The notes beneath the pieces were generated by a model. It made no database searches and had not been told where the DNA came from. It saw nothing but the letters and a program-made list of their open reading frames with translations. The position numbers and the translations under genes are program-made. This document shows, one piece after another, positions 27,242 to 37,588 of a stretch of 38,727 bases of DNA. Each line of letters begins with the position of its first letter. Position 1 is the first letter of the stretch. This DNA is from Rhodospirillaceae bacterium (GTDB lineage: Bacteria; Pseudomonadota; Alphaproteobacteria; Rhodospirillales; Rhodospirillaceae). The DNA lies in NCBI GenBank assembly GCA_020852595.1, contig JADZAK010000116.1, positions 1 to 38,727 of the forward strand, read 5' to 3'.

Positions 27242-28306
27242 CTAACTCCGGGCTGGAAATACACGGGCCGCACGCGCTGTGATTGCAACCGTTTGGCCGA
27301 CCTTGAGACCCAGATCGAGGAACGCCTGACGAATCAACTGAACTTCGACCGGCGCGTGGACTCCGGCGACCTCCAGCTCCAGGCGCGCGGTGGGGCCGGC
27401 GGCGCCGACATGCCGCACAATCGCCCGCTGTGTCCCCTCGGCGACGATCTCGATGTCATGGGGGCGCACATAGGCGAATCCCGCCGCGCTGCCGGCGGGC
27501 ACGGGCGCGCCGTCCACGGTTTCAGCGGTCACCGCCAAACCCCACAGATTCACCGCTCCGTTCGCGATGGTGCAGGGTATCTTGTTCACGTTGCCGAGGA
27601 ACTCATACACAAACGGCGTCGCGGGCGTGTTGTAGACCTCGTCCGGCGTGCCGATCTGCTCGATGGCGCCCTGGTTCATCACCACAACGCGGTCGGCAAG
27701 TTCGAGCGCCTCCTCCTGGTCGTGGGTCACGAAAATACTCGTCAGCCCCATGTCGTCATGCAGGCGCCGCAGCCAGCGGCGAAGTTCCTTACGAACCTTG
27801 GCGTCGAGCGCGCCAAAGGGTTCGTCGAGCAGCAGCACGAGCGGTGCGATCGCGAGCGCGCGGGCAAGCGCCACGCGCTGCCTCTGGCCGCCCGAGAGCT
27901 GCGAGGGATAACGCGCCGCCAGCCTGTCGAGCTGAACAAGCGACAAGAGCGACATCACGCGGTTCTTGATGTCGGTGTTGGACATACGCCGCTCGGCCGG
28001 AGCGACCCGCAAACCGAAGGCGACGTTCTCGAAGACCGTCATGTGGCGAAACAGGGCGTAGTGTTGGAACACGAAACCGACACGGCGCTCGCCCACATGC
28101 CGGGCCACCGCGTCGTCTCCGTCGAACAGAATCTGCCCTTCGTTGGCGTGCTCGAGGCCGGCGATGATACGCAGCAACGTGGTCTTGCCCGATCCCGACG
28201 GCCCCAGCAACGCGACGAGTTCACCCTGGCGCACATCGAGCGTGAGATTACGCACGGCGGTGAAGCTGTCGAAGCGCTTGGTTACGTTACGGACGTCAAT
28301 ATGCAT
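27242..28306 (-). CDS. cysA: Sulfate ABC importer, ATPase subunit
   Basis: A 354-aa cytoplasmic ATPase of the sulfate/thiosulfate importer. Walker [10 protein letters not shown] (35-43), signature [15 protein letters not shown] (137-151) and Walker [13 protein letters not shown] (157-168) are intact. Beyond about residue 235 lies the TOBE-type regulatory domain typical of CysA. The N-terminus ([16 protein letters not shown]) is close to known CysA proteins. It is the last gene of the operon, 8 bp after cysW, with AGGG 6 bp before ATG 28306. It powers sulfate uptake for cysteine synthesis. Confidence 0.93.
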   Translation of the reverse strand: MHIDVRNVTKRFDSFTAVRNLTLDVRQGELVALLGPSGSGKTTLLRIIAGLEHANEGQILFDGDDAVARHVGERRVGFVFQHYALFRHMTVFENVAFGLRVAPAERRMSNTDIKNRVMSLLSLVQLDRLAARYPSQLSGGQRQRVALARALAIAPLVLLLDEPFGALDAKVRKELRRWLRRLHDDMGLTSIFVTHDQEEALELADRVVVMNQGAIEQIGTPDEVYNTPATPFVYEFLGNVNKIPCTIANGAVNLWGLAVTAETVDGAPVPAGSAAGFAYVRPHDIEIVAEGTQRAIVRHVGAAGPTARLELEVAGVHAPVEVQLIRQAFLDLGLKVGQTVAITARAARVFPARS

Positions 28307-28314
28307 CGGCGGCC

Positions 28315-29166
28315 CTAATGATGAACTGGCGCGAGCTCGTGGCCATAACGCAATTCCAAAATCCCTTTGGCGACAAGAGTCACCAGAGCCAGGAAGGCGA
28401 GCAAGGAGGCCACGGCGAAGGCCGCAGGAAGGTTGTACTCATTATAAAGGATCTCGACGTGCAGCGGCATGGTGTTGGTGAAGCCGCGGATATGGCCGGA
28501 AACCACCGAGACCGCGCCAAACTCGCCCATGGCCCGGGCATTGCACAAGAGAACACCGTACAAGAGACCCCATTTGATGTTCGGCAGCGTCACGCGCCAG
28601 AAGGTCTGCCATCCGCTGGCGCCCAGCGAACGCGCCGCTTCCTCTTCCTCGGCGCCTTGCTCCTGCATCAGCGGGATGAGTTCGCGCGCGACGAAGGGGA
28701 ACGTGACGAAGACCGTCGCAAGCACGATGCCGGGAACCGCGTACACGATCTGAATGTCGTGCTCGTCCAGCCAAGGGCCGATCAGACCCTGGCCGCCGAA
28801 CATGAGGACGTAAATCAGGCCCGAGATCACCGGTGACACCGAGAACGGCAGATCGATCAGCGTAATGAGAAAGCTTTTGCCGACGAAGTCGAATTTCGCG
28901 ATGGCCCAGGACGCCGCGACGCCGAACACCACGTTGGCGGGCACCGCGATCGCCGCGACGAGCAAGGTCAGTTTGATGGCGGCCTGCGCGTCGGGTTCGG
29001 TCACCGCTTCCAGGTAATGCGCGAAGCCGCGGCTGAAAGCCTCGGTAAAGACCACGACCACAGGCAACACCAGGAAGAAAAGAATATAGATCAAGGACAG
29101 GAGGACGAGGCCGATCCGTATCTTTGGGCTTTCCGCGATGGGCGCGAACGTGCGTTTAGGGGCCAT
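28315..29166 (-). CDS. cysW: Sulfate ABC importer, permease CysW
   Basis: A 283-aa inner-membrane permease with about six helices. The coupling-loop EAA motif is [17 protein letters not shown] (about 175-191), followed by [16 protein letters not shown]. Text such as [19 protein letters not shown] is diagnostic of CysW. It pairs with CysT to form the channel. ATG 29166 (MAPKRTFAP) lies 2 bp after the cysT stop, so translation is probably coupled; the longer frame reaching back to 29199 would overlap cysT without need. Confidence 0.93.
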   Translation of the reverse strand: MAPKRTFAPIAESPKIRIGLVLLSLIYILFFLVLPVVVVFTEAFSRGFAHYLEAVTEPDAQAAIKLTLLVAAIAVPANVVFGVAASWAIAKFDFVGKSFLITLIDLPFSVSPVISGLIYVLMFGGQGLIGPWLDEHDIQIVYAVPGIVLATVFVTFPFVARELIPLMQEQGAEEEEAARSLGASGWQTFWRVTLPNIKWGLLYGVLLCNARAMGEFGAVSVVSGHIRGFTNTMPLHVEILYNEYNLPAAFAVASLLAFLALVTLVAKGILELRYGHELAPVHH

Positions 29167-29168
29167 GG

Positions 29169-30023
29169 TCAGAACGCTCCGATCCGGCTGCGGCTCCACC
29201 GCTGCAGAAGATTGATCATGAACAGGAGCACGAAAGCGGCCGTCAGCATCGCGACACCGATCGCGGCGGCACCCGCATAGTCGAACTGTTCAAGCTTGAT
29301 GATGATCAGCAGCGGAACGATCTCCGACTTCATCGGCAAATTGCCCGCGATGAAGATGACCGAGCCGTATTCGCCCAGCGCGCGCGCGAACGCCAGCGCG
29401 AAGCCGGTGAGCGCCGCCGGAAGAATCGCGGGAAGGATGATATGGCGGAAGGTTTGCAAGCGGCTGGCGCCGAGACTGGCCGCGGCTTCCTCCACTTCCT
29501 TGTCCAGATCCTGGAGCACGGGCTGCACCGTACGCACGACGAACGGCAGACCGATGAATACGAGGGCGATGACGACGCCGAGCGGCGTGAAGGCCACTTT
29601 TAGGCCGGCCTTGGCAAGAATCTGCCCGACCCAGCCATTCTCGGCGAATAATGCGGTGAGCGCGATCCCGGCGACCGCCGTGGGAAGCGCGAAGGGAAGA
29701 TCCACGAGCCCTTCGACAAAACGCTTTCCCGGAAATTCGTAGCGCACAAGCACCCAAGCCGTGAGCACGCCAAAAACGATGTTCACGACGGCGGCGACGA
29801 ATGAGGCTCCAAAACTCAAGCGATAGGCGGCCAGCGCGCGCGGATCGGTCACGACGCCGACGAACTCATCCCAAGACAGTCCCGCCGCGCGCAAAATCAT
29901 GGCCGCGAGCGGGATGAGCACGATGAAGCCGAGGTAGAGCAGCGTAAGGCCCATGCTCAGGCCGAAGCCCGGCAGGACGCTCGGTTTGCGCCAGAAAGGT
30001 GTGCGCGCGGCGACGACCGTCAC
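29169..30023 (-). CDS. cysT: Sulfate ABC importer, permease CysT (CysU)
   Basis: A 284-aa permease with six hydrophobic segments. [17 protein letters not shown] at the N-terminus and [15 protein letters not shown] towards the C-terminus are characteristic of CysT. The EAA loop reads [17 protein letters not shown] (about 186-202). GTG 30023 is used as the start; GGGAA lies about 5 bp upstream and no ATG fits. It follows sbp by 54 bp and precedes cysW by 2 bp. Confidence 0.93.
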   Translation of the reverse strand: MTVVAARTPFWRKPSVLPGFGLSMGLTLLYLGFIVLIPLAAMILRAAGLSWDEFVGVVTDPRALAAYRLSFGASFVAAVVNIVFGVLTAWVLVRYEFPGKRFVEGLVDLPFALPTAVAGIALTALFAENGWVGQILAKAGLKVAFTPLGVVIALVFIGLPFVVRTVQPVLQDLDKEVEEAAASLGASRLQTFRHIILPAILPAALTGFALAFARALGEYGSVIFIAGNLPMKSEIVPLLIIIKLEQFDYAGAAAIGVAMLTAAFVLLFMINLLQRWSRSRIGAF

Positions 30024-30077
30024 TAAGTTCCCATCACTTCACGTTTCCTTCGAGGCTACGAATTTAGACGCCTTCGC

Positions 30078-31088
30078 TCAAGGTTTATAAATTTTGTCGA
30101 AGATGCCCTTGTCGTTGAAATGTTCGGCCTGGGCTTTTTTCCACCCGCCGAAGACTTCATCGATTGTGAACAGCTCGATGTCGGGAAGCTGTACTTTCGC
30201 GGCGGATGCCGCCGCAGCGTCACGGGGGCGGTAATAATGCCGGGCGATGATGGCCTGCCCCTCGGCGGAATAAAGATACTTCAGATACTCTTCGGCGAGA
30301 TCGCGATTCTTGTTGCGCTCGGCCACGCGGTCGACGACGGCGACCGGAGGCTCGGCGAGGATACTCACCGACGGCATGACAACCTCGAACTTATCCGCGC
30401 CGAACTCGTCCAGCGCCAGATAGGCTTCGTTCTCCCAGGCGATATAGACATCGCCCAGGCCGCGCTGGGTGAAGGTAATGGTGGAGCCGCGCGCGCCGGA
30501 ATCGAGCACCGGCACGTTTTTGTACAACTGGCCGACAAACCGTTCGGCCGCGGCCGCGTTGCCGTTGTTGGCCTTCAGCGCATAACCCCATGCCGCGAGG
30601 TAATTCCAGCGCGCGCCGCCGGATGTCTTTGGATTGGGCGTGATGACCGCAACGCCGGGCTTCACGAGATCCGGCCAATCCTTGATGCCCTTGGGATTGC
30701 CTTTACGCACCAGGAACACAATGGTCGAGGTATAAGGCGCGCTGTTGTTCGGAAGGCGCGATTGCCATTCCGGAGGAAGCGATTTCGCGCGCGCGGCGAT
30801 CGTGTCTATATCATAGGCCAGCGCGAGGGTGACGACGTCGGCGCGCAGGCCATCGATGACGGCGCGCGACTGGCCGCCGGACCCGGCATGCGACTGGCGC
30901 ACGGTCACATCGTCGCCGCTCTTGCCTTTCCAATATTTCGCGAAGGCCGCGTTGTATTCCTGGTAAAGCTCACGGGTCGGATCATAGGACGCGTTCAAGA
31001 GTGTGCGCTGCGCCGCCAGAGACGGCGATGCGAGCACGGAAAGCCCGAGGACGATCGCGAGGGCGCGGCGCGTGGAAGAAAGGGTCAA
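30078..31088 (-). CDS. sbp: Periplasmic sulfate-binding protein
   Basis: A 336-aa solute-binding protein with a signal peptide (about 1-25, cleavage after SLAA). Family landmarks are [17 protein letters not shown] (about 29), [17 protein letters not shown] (about 65), [16 protein letters not shown] (about 155) and [13 protein letters not shown] (about 212), all part of the sulfate pocket of Sbp/CysP. TTG 31088 is the chosen start because AAGGA lies 7 bp upstream and the signal peptide begins there; the frame continues upstream to 31199 without a signal-like start. It is the first gene of the sbp-cysT-cysW-cysA operon, with a structured leader. Confidence 0.92.
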   Translation of the reverse strand: MTLSSTRRALAIVLGLSVLASPSLAAQRTLLNASYDPTRELYQEYNAAFAKYWKGKSGDDVTVRQSHAGSGGQSRAVIDGLRADVVTLALAYDIDTIAARAKSLPPEWQSRLPNNSAPYTSTIVFLVRKGNPKGIKDWPDLVKPGVAVITPNPKTSGGARWNYLAAWGYALKANNGNAAAAERFVGQLYKNVPVLDSGARGSTITFTQRGLGDVYIAWENEAYLALDEFGADKFEVVMPSVSILAEPPVAVVDRVAERNKNRDLAEEYLKYLYSAEGQAIIARHYYRPRDAAAASAAKVQLPDIELFTIDEVFGGWKKAQAEHFNDKGIFDKIYKP

Positions 31089-31268
31089 CGGCGAATCCTT
31101 GTTGTGATTAAAGTGAGCGAGGGTTAGCCGTGCCGCGCGCCTTTGGCACCATGTCCCGGGAGAATTTTCTCCGCAGCGCGTATCCGGAGAGACGGACACA
31201 CTCCTCGTAAACCGGAGCGAAGGGCTCCTCAGGGATTACCAACGGCGCAGCCCGTGAATTGTTCACGG
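31089..31268 (-). promoter_or_regulatory. Structured leader of sulfate operon
   Basis: Read on the minus strand, the 180 nt before sbp contain four hairpins in order: CCGTGAA/TTCACGG (31252-31268, 3-nt loop), GGAGC/GCTCC (31214-31228), TCTCCG/CGGAGA (31168-31190), and GGAGA/TCTCC (31159-31172). The last two compete for the same CGGAGA strand. Such a layout suits a riboswitch or attenuator responding to sulfur status; the 17-bp palindrome could instead be an operator. Confidence 0.45.
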
Positions 31269-31301
31269 ACTTCTAATGCGCAGGAAACCCAACCGGGCGG
31301 A

Positions 31302-32225
31302 TCAAGCCGTCCAGATCGCGGCAATCCGCTCGCGCTGCTTGGCATCGGGAAGCGGGCCGTGCCCGGCCGCGAGGTTCTCGATCATGTGCTGCGGCCTGTT
31401 GGTGCCGGGGATCGCGGCCGTGACCGCGGGGTGCGACACCACGAACTTCAACAGGAGCTGCGCGAAGCTCACAGCGCCCAGTTCCTGCTTCGCCCATTCG
31501 GGGACAGCCTGGCCCTGCACCTTGCCGAGAAGGCGTCCGCGCCCCAGCGGAAGCGCGACAAGAACAGCCACGCCTTTATCGGCCGCCATGGGAAGCAGGC
31601 GCTTTTCCGCTTCGCGCGCGTCGACCGCATAGGCGAACTCGACAAAATCGATCTGATCCATCCAGGTCGTGAGACGGTCCTGTTCGCGTCCCGTGGAGCT
31701 TACGCCGACATAGCGGTAACGGCCCTTCGCCTTGAGATCCAGGAACACCGGCAAATGAAGATCGGTATCGACCATGTTGTGGACGAACATGAGATCGATG
31801 GTGTCCGAGCGCAGGCGCTTGAACGCGGTCTCGATGGCCGCCTGCCCCGCTTCCTTGCCGCGCTCTTCGATTTTGGTGGCGAGAAAGATCTTATCGCGCA
31901 GCGCGCTCTGCGCGATGACGTCGCCGACGAAGGCTTCGGCGCCGCCGCCGCTGTACTGCTCGGCCGTATCGAGCACGCGGCCGCCTTTGGCGACGAGTTC
32001 ACGAATCACTTGCGCTTTTTGCTCCATGATCTCGGGCGCGGCCTGGGCGCCGAAATCCTGCGCGGTGCCGAGGCCGATGACGGGAAGCTGTTCCTTGTTC
32101 TTGCTTTTGGGAATGGCGCGCATCACGAGTGCGTTATCGGCTGCGCTTCCCATCGCCGGGAGACCGGCAAGCGCGGCCGTGCCGGCGACACCGCTCAGAA
32201 ATTCTTTGCGTGAAATGCTCGTCAT
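31302..32225 (-). CDS. Tat-exported aldo/keto reductase
   Basis: A 307-aa oxidoreductase of the aldo/keto reductase superfamily. The N-terminus MTSISRKEFLSGVAG followed by a hydrophobic stretch and AAD resembles a twin-arginine signal in the RK variant. The (beta/alpha)8 barrel shows the catalytic tetrad: Asp and Tyr in RVLDTAEQYSGG, Lys in IFLATKIEE, His in LMFVHNMVD. The NADPH-binding region near the C-terminus has AAIPGTNRPQHM. The Tat signal suggests that it is exported folded with its cofactor. ATG 32225 has GGGGA upstream; ATG 32234 is an in-frame alternative. The substrate is unknown. Confidence 0.85.
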   Translation of the reverse strand: MTSISRKEFLSGVAGTAALAGLPAMGSAADNALVMRAIPKSKNKEQLPVIGLGTAQDFGAQAAPEIMEQKAQVIRELVAKGGRVLDTAEQYSGGGAEAFVGDVIAQSALRDKIFLATKIEERGKEAGQAAIETAFKRLRSDTIDLMFVHNMVDTDLHLPVFLDLKAKGRYRYVGVSSTGREQDRLTTWMDQIDFVEFAYAVDAREAEKRLLPMAADKGVAVLVALPLGRGRLLGKVQGQAVPEWAKQELGAVSFAQLLLKFVVSHPAVTAAIPGTNRPQHMIENLAAGHGPLPDAKQRERIAAIWTA

Positions 32226-32589
32226 GATCCCCATCCACTTTGCGCGGTTTCGCGGTGCGAGGAGCGTGTGATTTCGGGGCGAAGGGTGTCAAGGGCAATG
32301 AGGTAACGCGCGGGTTTTCAACGCCGAAACGCATCTGTCACGAAGACCGGAATCCGGATGACAGATCGTTCAGAAACCCCTGAAAAACCGGGCTTAAATG
32401 CCCGCATGAGGAGATTAAATAGCTGTTACCCCAATTGATCGAATCCGCGGCTCCGCTAACATCACGTCCAATCTTCGCGGCGTATTCCCGACAGGTTCCT
32501 GAACACGCCCGCGACGAGACGCACGGACGACGGATCTGACTGCGAAGTGGCGTTGCCCGTGTCTCATCCACGAAAGGACAGATAAAAAA
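32226..32589. other. Divergent region: reductase / Do protease
   Basis: 364 bp without a gene. It contains small hairpins (TTCAG/CTGAA at about 32370-32385, CGGGC/GCCCG at 32389-32404) and a fair promoter for the protease, TTGATC (32435-32440), 16 bp, TAACAT (32457-32462). The leader then runs about 120 nt to AAAGGA before the protease start. Confidence 0.5.
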
Positions 32590-33966
<1,377 letters not shown>

Positions 33967-33991
33967 ACCGCTTTAACCTCTCGATCCTTGA

Positions 33992-34023
33992 ACGGCGCCG
34001 GGACCTCCGGCGCCGTTTTTTTT
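33992..34023 (+). terminator. Rho-independent terminator after Do protease
   Basis: ACGGCGCCGG (33992-34001), loop GACCT, CCGGCGCCGT (34007-34016), then a run of eight T. The perfect 10-bp GC stem and U-tract make this a textbook terminator, separating the protease from the next gene. Confidence 0.93.
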
Positions 34024-34080
34024 GGCCTATTTCAAAAGATTGGGCATACTGACCCCGGGGGACTACGAAGGGGTTCGAGG

Positions 34081-36180
34081 ATGTTACGGTCGTTACGGAT
34101 CTGGATTGGCGCGCTTGTCCTGGCGAGCCTCGCCTGCGCGGGCGCCGCCCGGGCCGATGTGGACCGCATCGAGATCCTGGAACGGGCCGTCCTGGCCGAG
34201 GGCCGCGGGTTTGGCGGCGTAGGCCCCTATGAGCGCCTGCGCGGCCGGCTCTACTTCGTGATCGATGCCGGCGCCGCCGAAAACCAGGCGATCACCGATA
34301 TCCGCCTTGCCCCGCGCGACGCCCAGGGGCGTGTGCAGTTCTCCGCCGACTTCATGATGCTGCGGCCCGTCGACGGCGGGCGCGCCAACGGCCGCGTCCT
34401 GTTCGAAGCCGGCGGCGCGGCGGGACCGGCGATGCTCAGCGTCTTCAACGACGCGACCAATGCCGTCCTTCCCGCGACCAGCGCGGAGTCCGGGAACGGC
34501 TTCCTGATGGATCAGGGTTACACATTGGTGTGGGTCGGCTGGAATTGGGACGTCCTGCCCGGCGAAGGACGCCTGCGCGCGGACCTTCCAATCGCGCTCG
34601 AAGGCGGCAAGCCCGTGTTTGGCCGCGTGCTGTCCGAGATCGCGGTCAACCAAGTCACGGCGAACGCGCGGGCGACCGGCGGCGCATTGACGGTGGGCTA
34701 CGAGCCCGCCCGTCAGGACGATCCCGAGGCGGTCATGACCATGCGCGATACGGCGGCCAGCCCGCGCGCGGCGGTGCCGCGTGAGAGATGGCACTTCGGC
34801 CGCAAGTTCGGCACCCGCGCGATCTACGATCCGACCTATGTGACGCTGGACGGCGGATTTAAACCCGGCGCGATCTATACCGTGAGCTATGTGGCGCGCG
34901 GCCCGCGCATTGCCGGCCTCGGCTTTGCCGCGATCCGCGACTCTCTCCTGTTCTTCCACTTCGAGCGCGCGGATCGTTTCGGCGGCGCGAACCCCATCGT
35001 CACCAACGGCGGGGAATTGCCGCGCGCCGTGATCGCGTTTGGTCATGGCGAAGGCGCGCGCGTCCTGCAGACGATGATGTACTACGGCCTTTCCACCGGC
35101 AGCGGCGGGCGCCTCGCCTTCGACGGCGCGTTCTTGAACGTCGAGGGCGCCGCCAAAGGGCCGTTCAATCTGCGCTTCGGCCAAGGCGGGCGCGAAACCG
35201 CGCCGGACCTCGGCACCGACTATCCGAACAGCTGGTATCCTTTCGCCACCGCGCCGCAGCCCGACAGCGTGACCAACGAGACCCGCAGCGTGCTGGACCG
35301 GCTGAATGCAAACAACACCGCGCCGCGCCTGTTCTACGTCAACACCGCGACGGAATATTGGACCCAGGCCGCGTCCCTGACACATACCGCGCTGGGCACG
35401 CCCGCCGATCTTCCCCCGAACGCGCGGGCGCGCATCTATTCCATCGCCGGCGCGCAGCAGCGCAGCGGCGCGGGCGGCGAACGGCTCGACCTCGCCCACT
35501 GCATCAATCCGCTCGACTACCGCCCTGTGTTGCGTTCGCTGCTGCTGCATCTCGACGCCTGGGTCACCCTGCGCACGGAACCGCCCGCGTCCGAAATGCC
35601 GCGCATCGCCAATCAATCGTTGGTCACGGTCGCGAGCTACCTTGAGAAATATCCGAAGATCCCGGGCACGCGCGTGCCGGCGCGCGCTTTCGAGCCGTCG
35701 CGCCAGGATTTCGGGGGGCGGTTCATGACGGACGGGATCGTCGACACCTTGCCGCCGCGCGCGGGGCGTCCCTACAACGTGCTGGTGCCTCAAGTGGACG
35801 GTGACGGCCTCGAGCTTGCCGGGATCCGCCTGCCGGATATCGCGGTGCCGCTCGGCACCTATGTGGGCTGGAACCCGCAGAACGCCGCCACCGGCGCGCC
35901 GGACCGCCTGTCACGCAGCGAGGGCAGCTTCATCCCCTTCCCGCGCAACGAGGACGACAAGCTGGCCGCCAACGATCCGCGCCGCTCCATCGGCGAGCGC
36001 TACATGAACCGCGACGCCTATACGCAAGCTTACGCGGCGGCCACGCTGGCGCTGGCGGAAAAGGGACTGATCCTGAGTTCCGACATCAATCCCATGATCG
36101 AACGCGCCAGCGGCTTCTACGACCGCCTGATGGCGCGGGACCCGAAGGATTCGACCTGCGGGTATTTAGGGGCGCGGTAG
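34081..36180 (+). CDS. Secreted alpha/beta-hydrolase-domain protein lacking nucleophile Ser
   Basis: A 699-aa exported protein (signal peptide MLRSLRIWIGALVLASLACA, cleavage near ARAD). The rest resembles the 'alpha/beta hydrolase domain' family PF20091: LVWVGWNWDVLPGEGRLR (about 150), FYVNTATEYWTQAASLTHT (about 418), NPLDYRPVLRSLLLHLDAW (about 477), and GIRLPDIAVPLGTYVGWNPQ (about 581). In relatives, as I recall them, the nucleophile elbow reads FGxSQSGR; here residues 320-327 read FGHGEGAR, so both serines are absent. This may be a pseudoenzyme or may use another residue. Start ATG 34081 has AAGGGG..GAGG upstream. The gene sits alone between a terminator and a convergent hairpin. Confidence 0.8.
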   Translation: MLRSLRIWIGALVLASLACAGAARADVDRIEILERAVLAEGRGFGGVGPYERLRGRLYFVIDAGAAENQAITDIRLAPRDAQGRVQFSADFMMLRPVDGGRANGRVLFEAGGAAGPAMLSVFNDATNAVLPATSAESGNGFLMDQGYTLVWVGWNWDVLPGEGRLRADLPIALEGGKPVFGRVLSEIAVNQVTANARATGGALTVGYEPARQDDPEAVMTMRDTAASPRAAVPRERWHFGRKFGTRAIYDPTYVTLDGGFKPGAIYTVSYVARGPRIAGLGFAAIRDSLLFFHFERADRFGGANPIVTNGGELPRAVIAFGHGEGARVLQTMMYYGLSTGSGGRLAFDGAFLNVEGAAKGPFNLRFGQGGRETAPDLGTDYPNSWYPFATAPQPDSVTNETRSVLDRLNANNTAPRLFYVNTATEYWTQAASLTHTALGTPADLPPNARARIYSIAGAQQRSGAGGERLDLAHCINPLDYRPVLRSLLLHLDAWVTLRTEPPASEMPRIANQSLVTVASYLEKYPKIPGTRVPARAFEPSRQDFGGRFMTDGIVDTLPPRAGRPYNVLVPQVDGDGLELAGIRLPDIAVPLGTYVGWNPQNAATGAPDRLSRSEGSFIPFPRNEDDKLAANDPRRSIGERYMNRDAYTQAYAAATLALAEKGLILSSDINPMIERASGFYDRLMARDPKDSTCGYLGAR

Positions 36181-36203
36181 AAGAAAGAAAGCCCCTCACC
36201 CCG

Positions 36204-36229
36204 ACCCTCTCCCGCAAGCGGGCGAGGGT
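36204..36229. terminator. Hairpin between convergent genes (dispersed repeat copy 2)
   Basis: ACCCTCTCCCGC (36204-36215) pairs with GCGGGCGAGGGT (36218-36229) at 11 of 12 positions. It sits in the 70-bp gap between two converging genes and probably limits read-through. It shares CTCTCCCGCAA with the hairpin at 5663-5688. Confidence 0.6.
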
Positions 36230-36250
36230 GGGAGCCACGCGGCTTTGAAC

Positions 36251-37582
36251 TTAGAGGGTTTCCTGGAACCGTACCGGCGCGCCGATCGGTTTATCCAGGA
36301 GTTGATCGTCGCGCATCACCATATGACCGCGCACGATGGTGGCTTTCGGCCAGCCGGTCACGTCCATGCCGTCGAAAGGCGTCCAACCGGACTTGCTGGC
36401 GATCCAGTCGTTGGTGATCGTGCGCTTGGCCTTCAGGTCGACAACGGTGAAGTCGCCGTCGTAGCCCACCGCGATACGGCCCTTGTTGGCGATCCCGAAA
36501 ATACGCGCGGCGCCCGCACTGGTCAGATCGACCAGGCGCTGCAAGGTCAAACGGCCCTCGGCCACATGATTGAGCATGAGGGGCAGAAGGGTCTGCGTAC
36601 CGGTTAAACCAGAAGGGCTGCGCGGATAGGGCCGCGCTTTTTCCTCGCGCGTATGCGGCGCGTGGTCGGAGCCGATACAATCCACGACCCCGGACGCGAT
36701 CCCTTTCCAAAGCCCGTCGCGGTGCCGGGCCTCGCGGATGGGCGGGTTCATCTGCGCGAACGTGCCGAGGCGCTCGTAACACTCGGGCGCGGCCAAGGTG
36801 AGGTGTTGCGGCAGGACTTCGACGGTGGCGATGTCCTTGTTCCGGCCGAGGATCTCAATTTCCTCGGCCGTCGTGACATGGAGGACATGGATGCGCCGGT
36901 GGGCGGCGCGCGCCAGACGGAGGAGACGCGTGGTGCAGCGCACGGCGGTTTCCACATCGCGCCAAACCGGGTGCATGGAGACGTCGGCGCCGTCCTTCAC
37001 AAGTTCCGCGCGCTCGGTCAGGCGCATATCGTCCTCGCTATGGACGGTGACGCGGCGCGTGCCGGAGCGCAGCACACGCGCGACATTCTCGTCATCCGCA
37101 ACAAGGAGCGAGCCGGTCGACGAGCCCATGAACATCTTGACGCCGCAGACGCCGGGCAATCGCTCGAGCGTTCCGAGATCGTCGGCATTCTCGGCCGCGG
37201 CGCCGACATAGAACGCGAAGTCGGTCCAGGCGCGGCCGGTGGCGCGTTTGATCTTGTCGTTGATCGCCGCCTCGGTCGTGGTCGGCGGATCGGTGTTCGG
37301 CATTTCAAACACGGACGTCACGCCGCCCAGCGCCGCGCCGCGCGTCCCGGATTCCAAATCCTCTTTATGCACAGGGCCGGGCTCGCGGAAATGCACCTGC
37401 TCGTCGATAACACCCGGCATCACCGTGAGCCCCTTGGCGTCGAAGCGCGAGGCCGCCGCGGCGGCGCCCAGATCGCCGATCGCCGCGATCTGCCCGTCGC
37501 GAACGCCAACATCCGTCTGCGCGGGGCCACCCGGAAGCAGAAGGGTTCCGCCGGTGATGATGAAATCGAATGTCTCGGTCAT
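36251..37582 (-). CDS. pyrC: Dihydroorotase-family amidohydrolase
   Basis: A 443-aa amidohydrolase close to dihydroorotase (pyrimidine synthesis), with similarity to allantoinase. Metal motifs: VIDEQVHFREPG (about 58-69), GVKMFMGSSTG (carbamylated Lys, about 148), VHSEDD (about 180), HVLHVTT (about 232) and CIGSDHAPHT (Asp, about 305). The first position of the usual HxH pair is Gln (QVH), as in a known dihydroorotase subfamily. In enteric and type I enzymes it is His. ATG 37582 has GAGG 5 bp upstream, within the end of the GT4 gene. It is the second gene of a probable two-gene operon. Confidence 0.85.
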   Translation of the reverse strand: MTETFDFIITGGTLLLPGGPAQTDVGVRDGQIAAIGDLGAAAAASRFDAKGLTVMPGVIDEQVHFREPGPVHKEDLESGTRGAALGGVTSVFEMPNTDPPTTTEAAINDKIKRATGRAWTDFAFYVGAAAENADDLGTLERLPGVCGVKMFMGSSTGSLLVADDENVARVLRSGTRRVTVHSEDDMRLTERAELVKDGADVSMHPVWRDVETAVRCTTRLLRLARAAHRRIHVLHVTTAEEIEILGRNKDIATVEVLPQHLTLAAPECYERLGTFAQMNPPIREARHRDGLWKGIASGVVDCIGSDHAPHTREEKARPYPRSPSGLTGTQTLLPLMLNHVAEGRLTLQRLVDLTSAGAARIFGIANKGRIAVGYDGDFTVVDLKAKRTITNDWIASKSGWTPFDGMDVTGWPKATIVRGHMVMRDDQLLDKPIGAPVRFQETL

Positions 37583-37588
37583 GCTACC

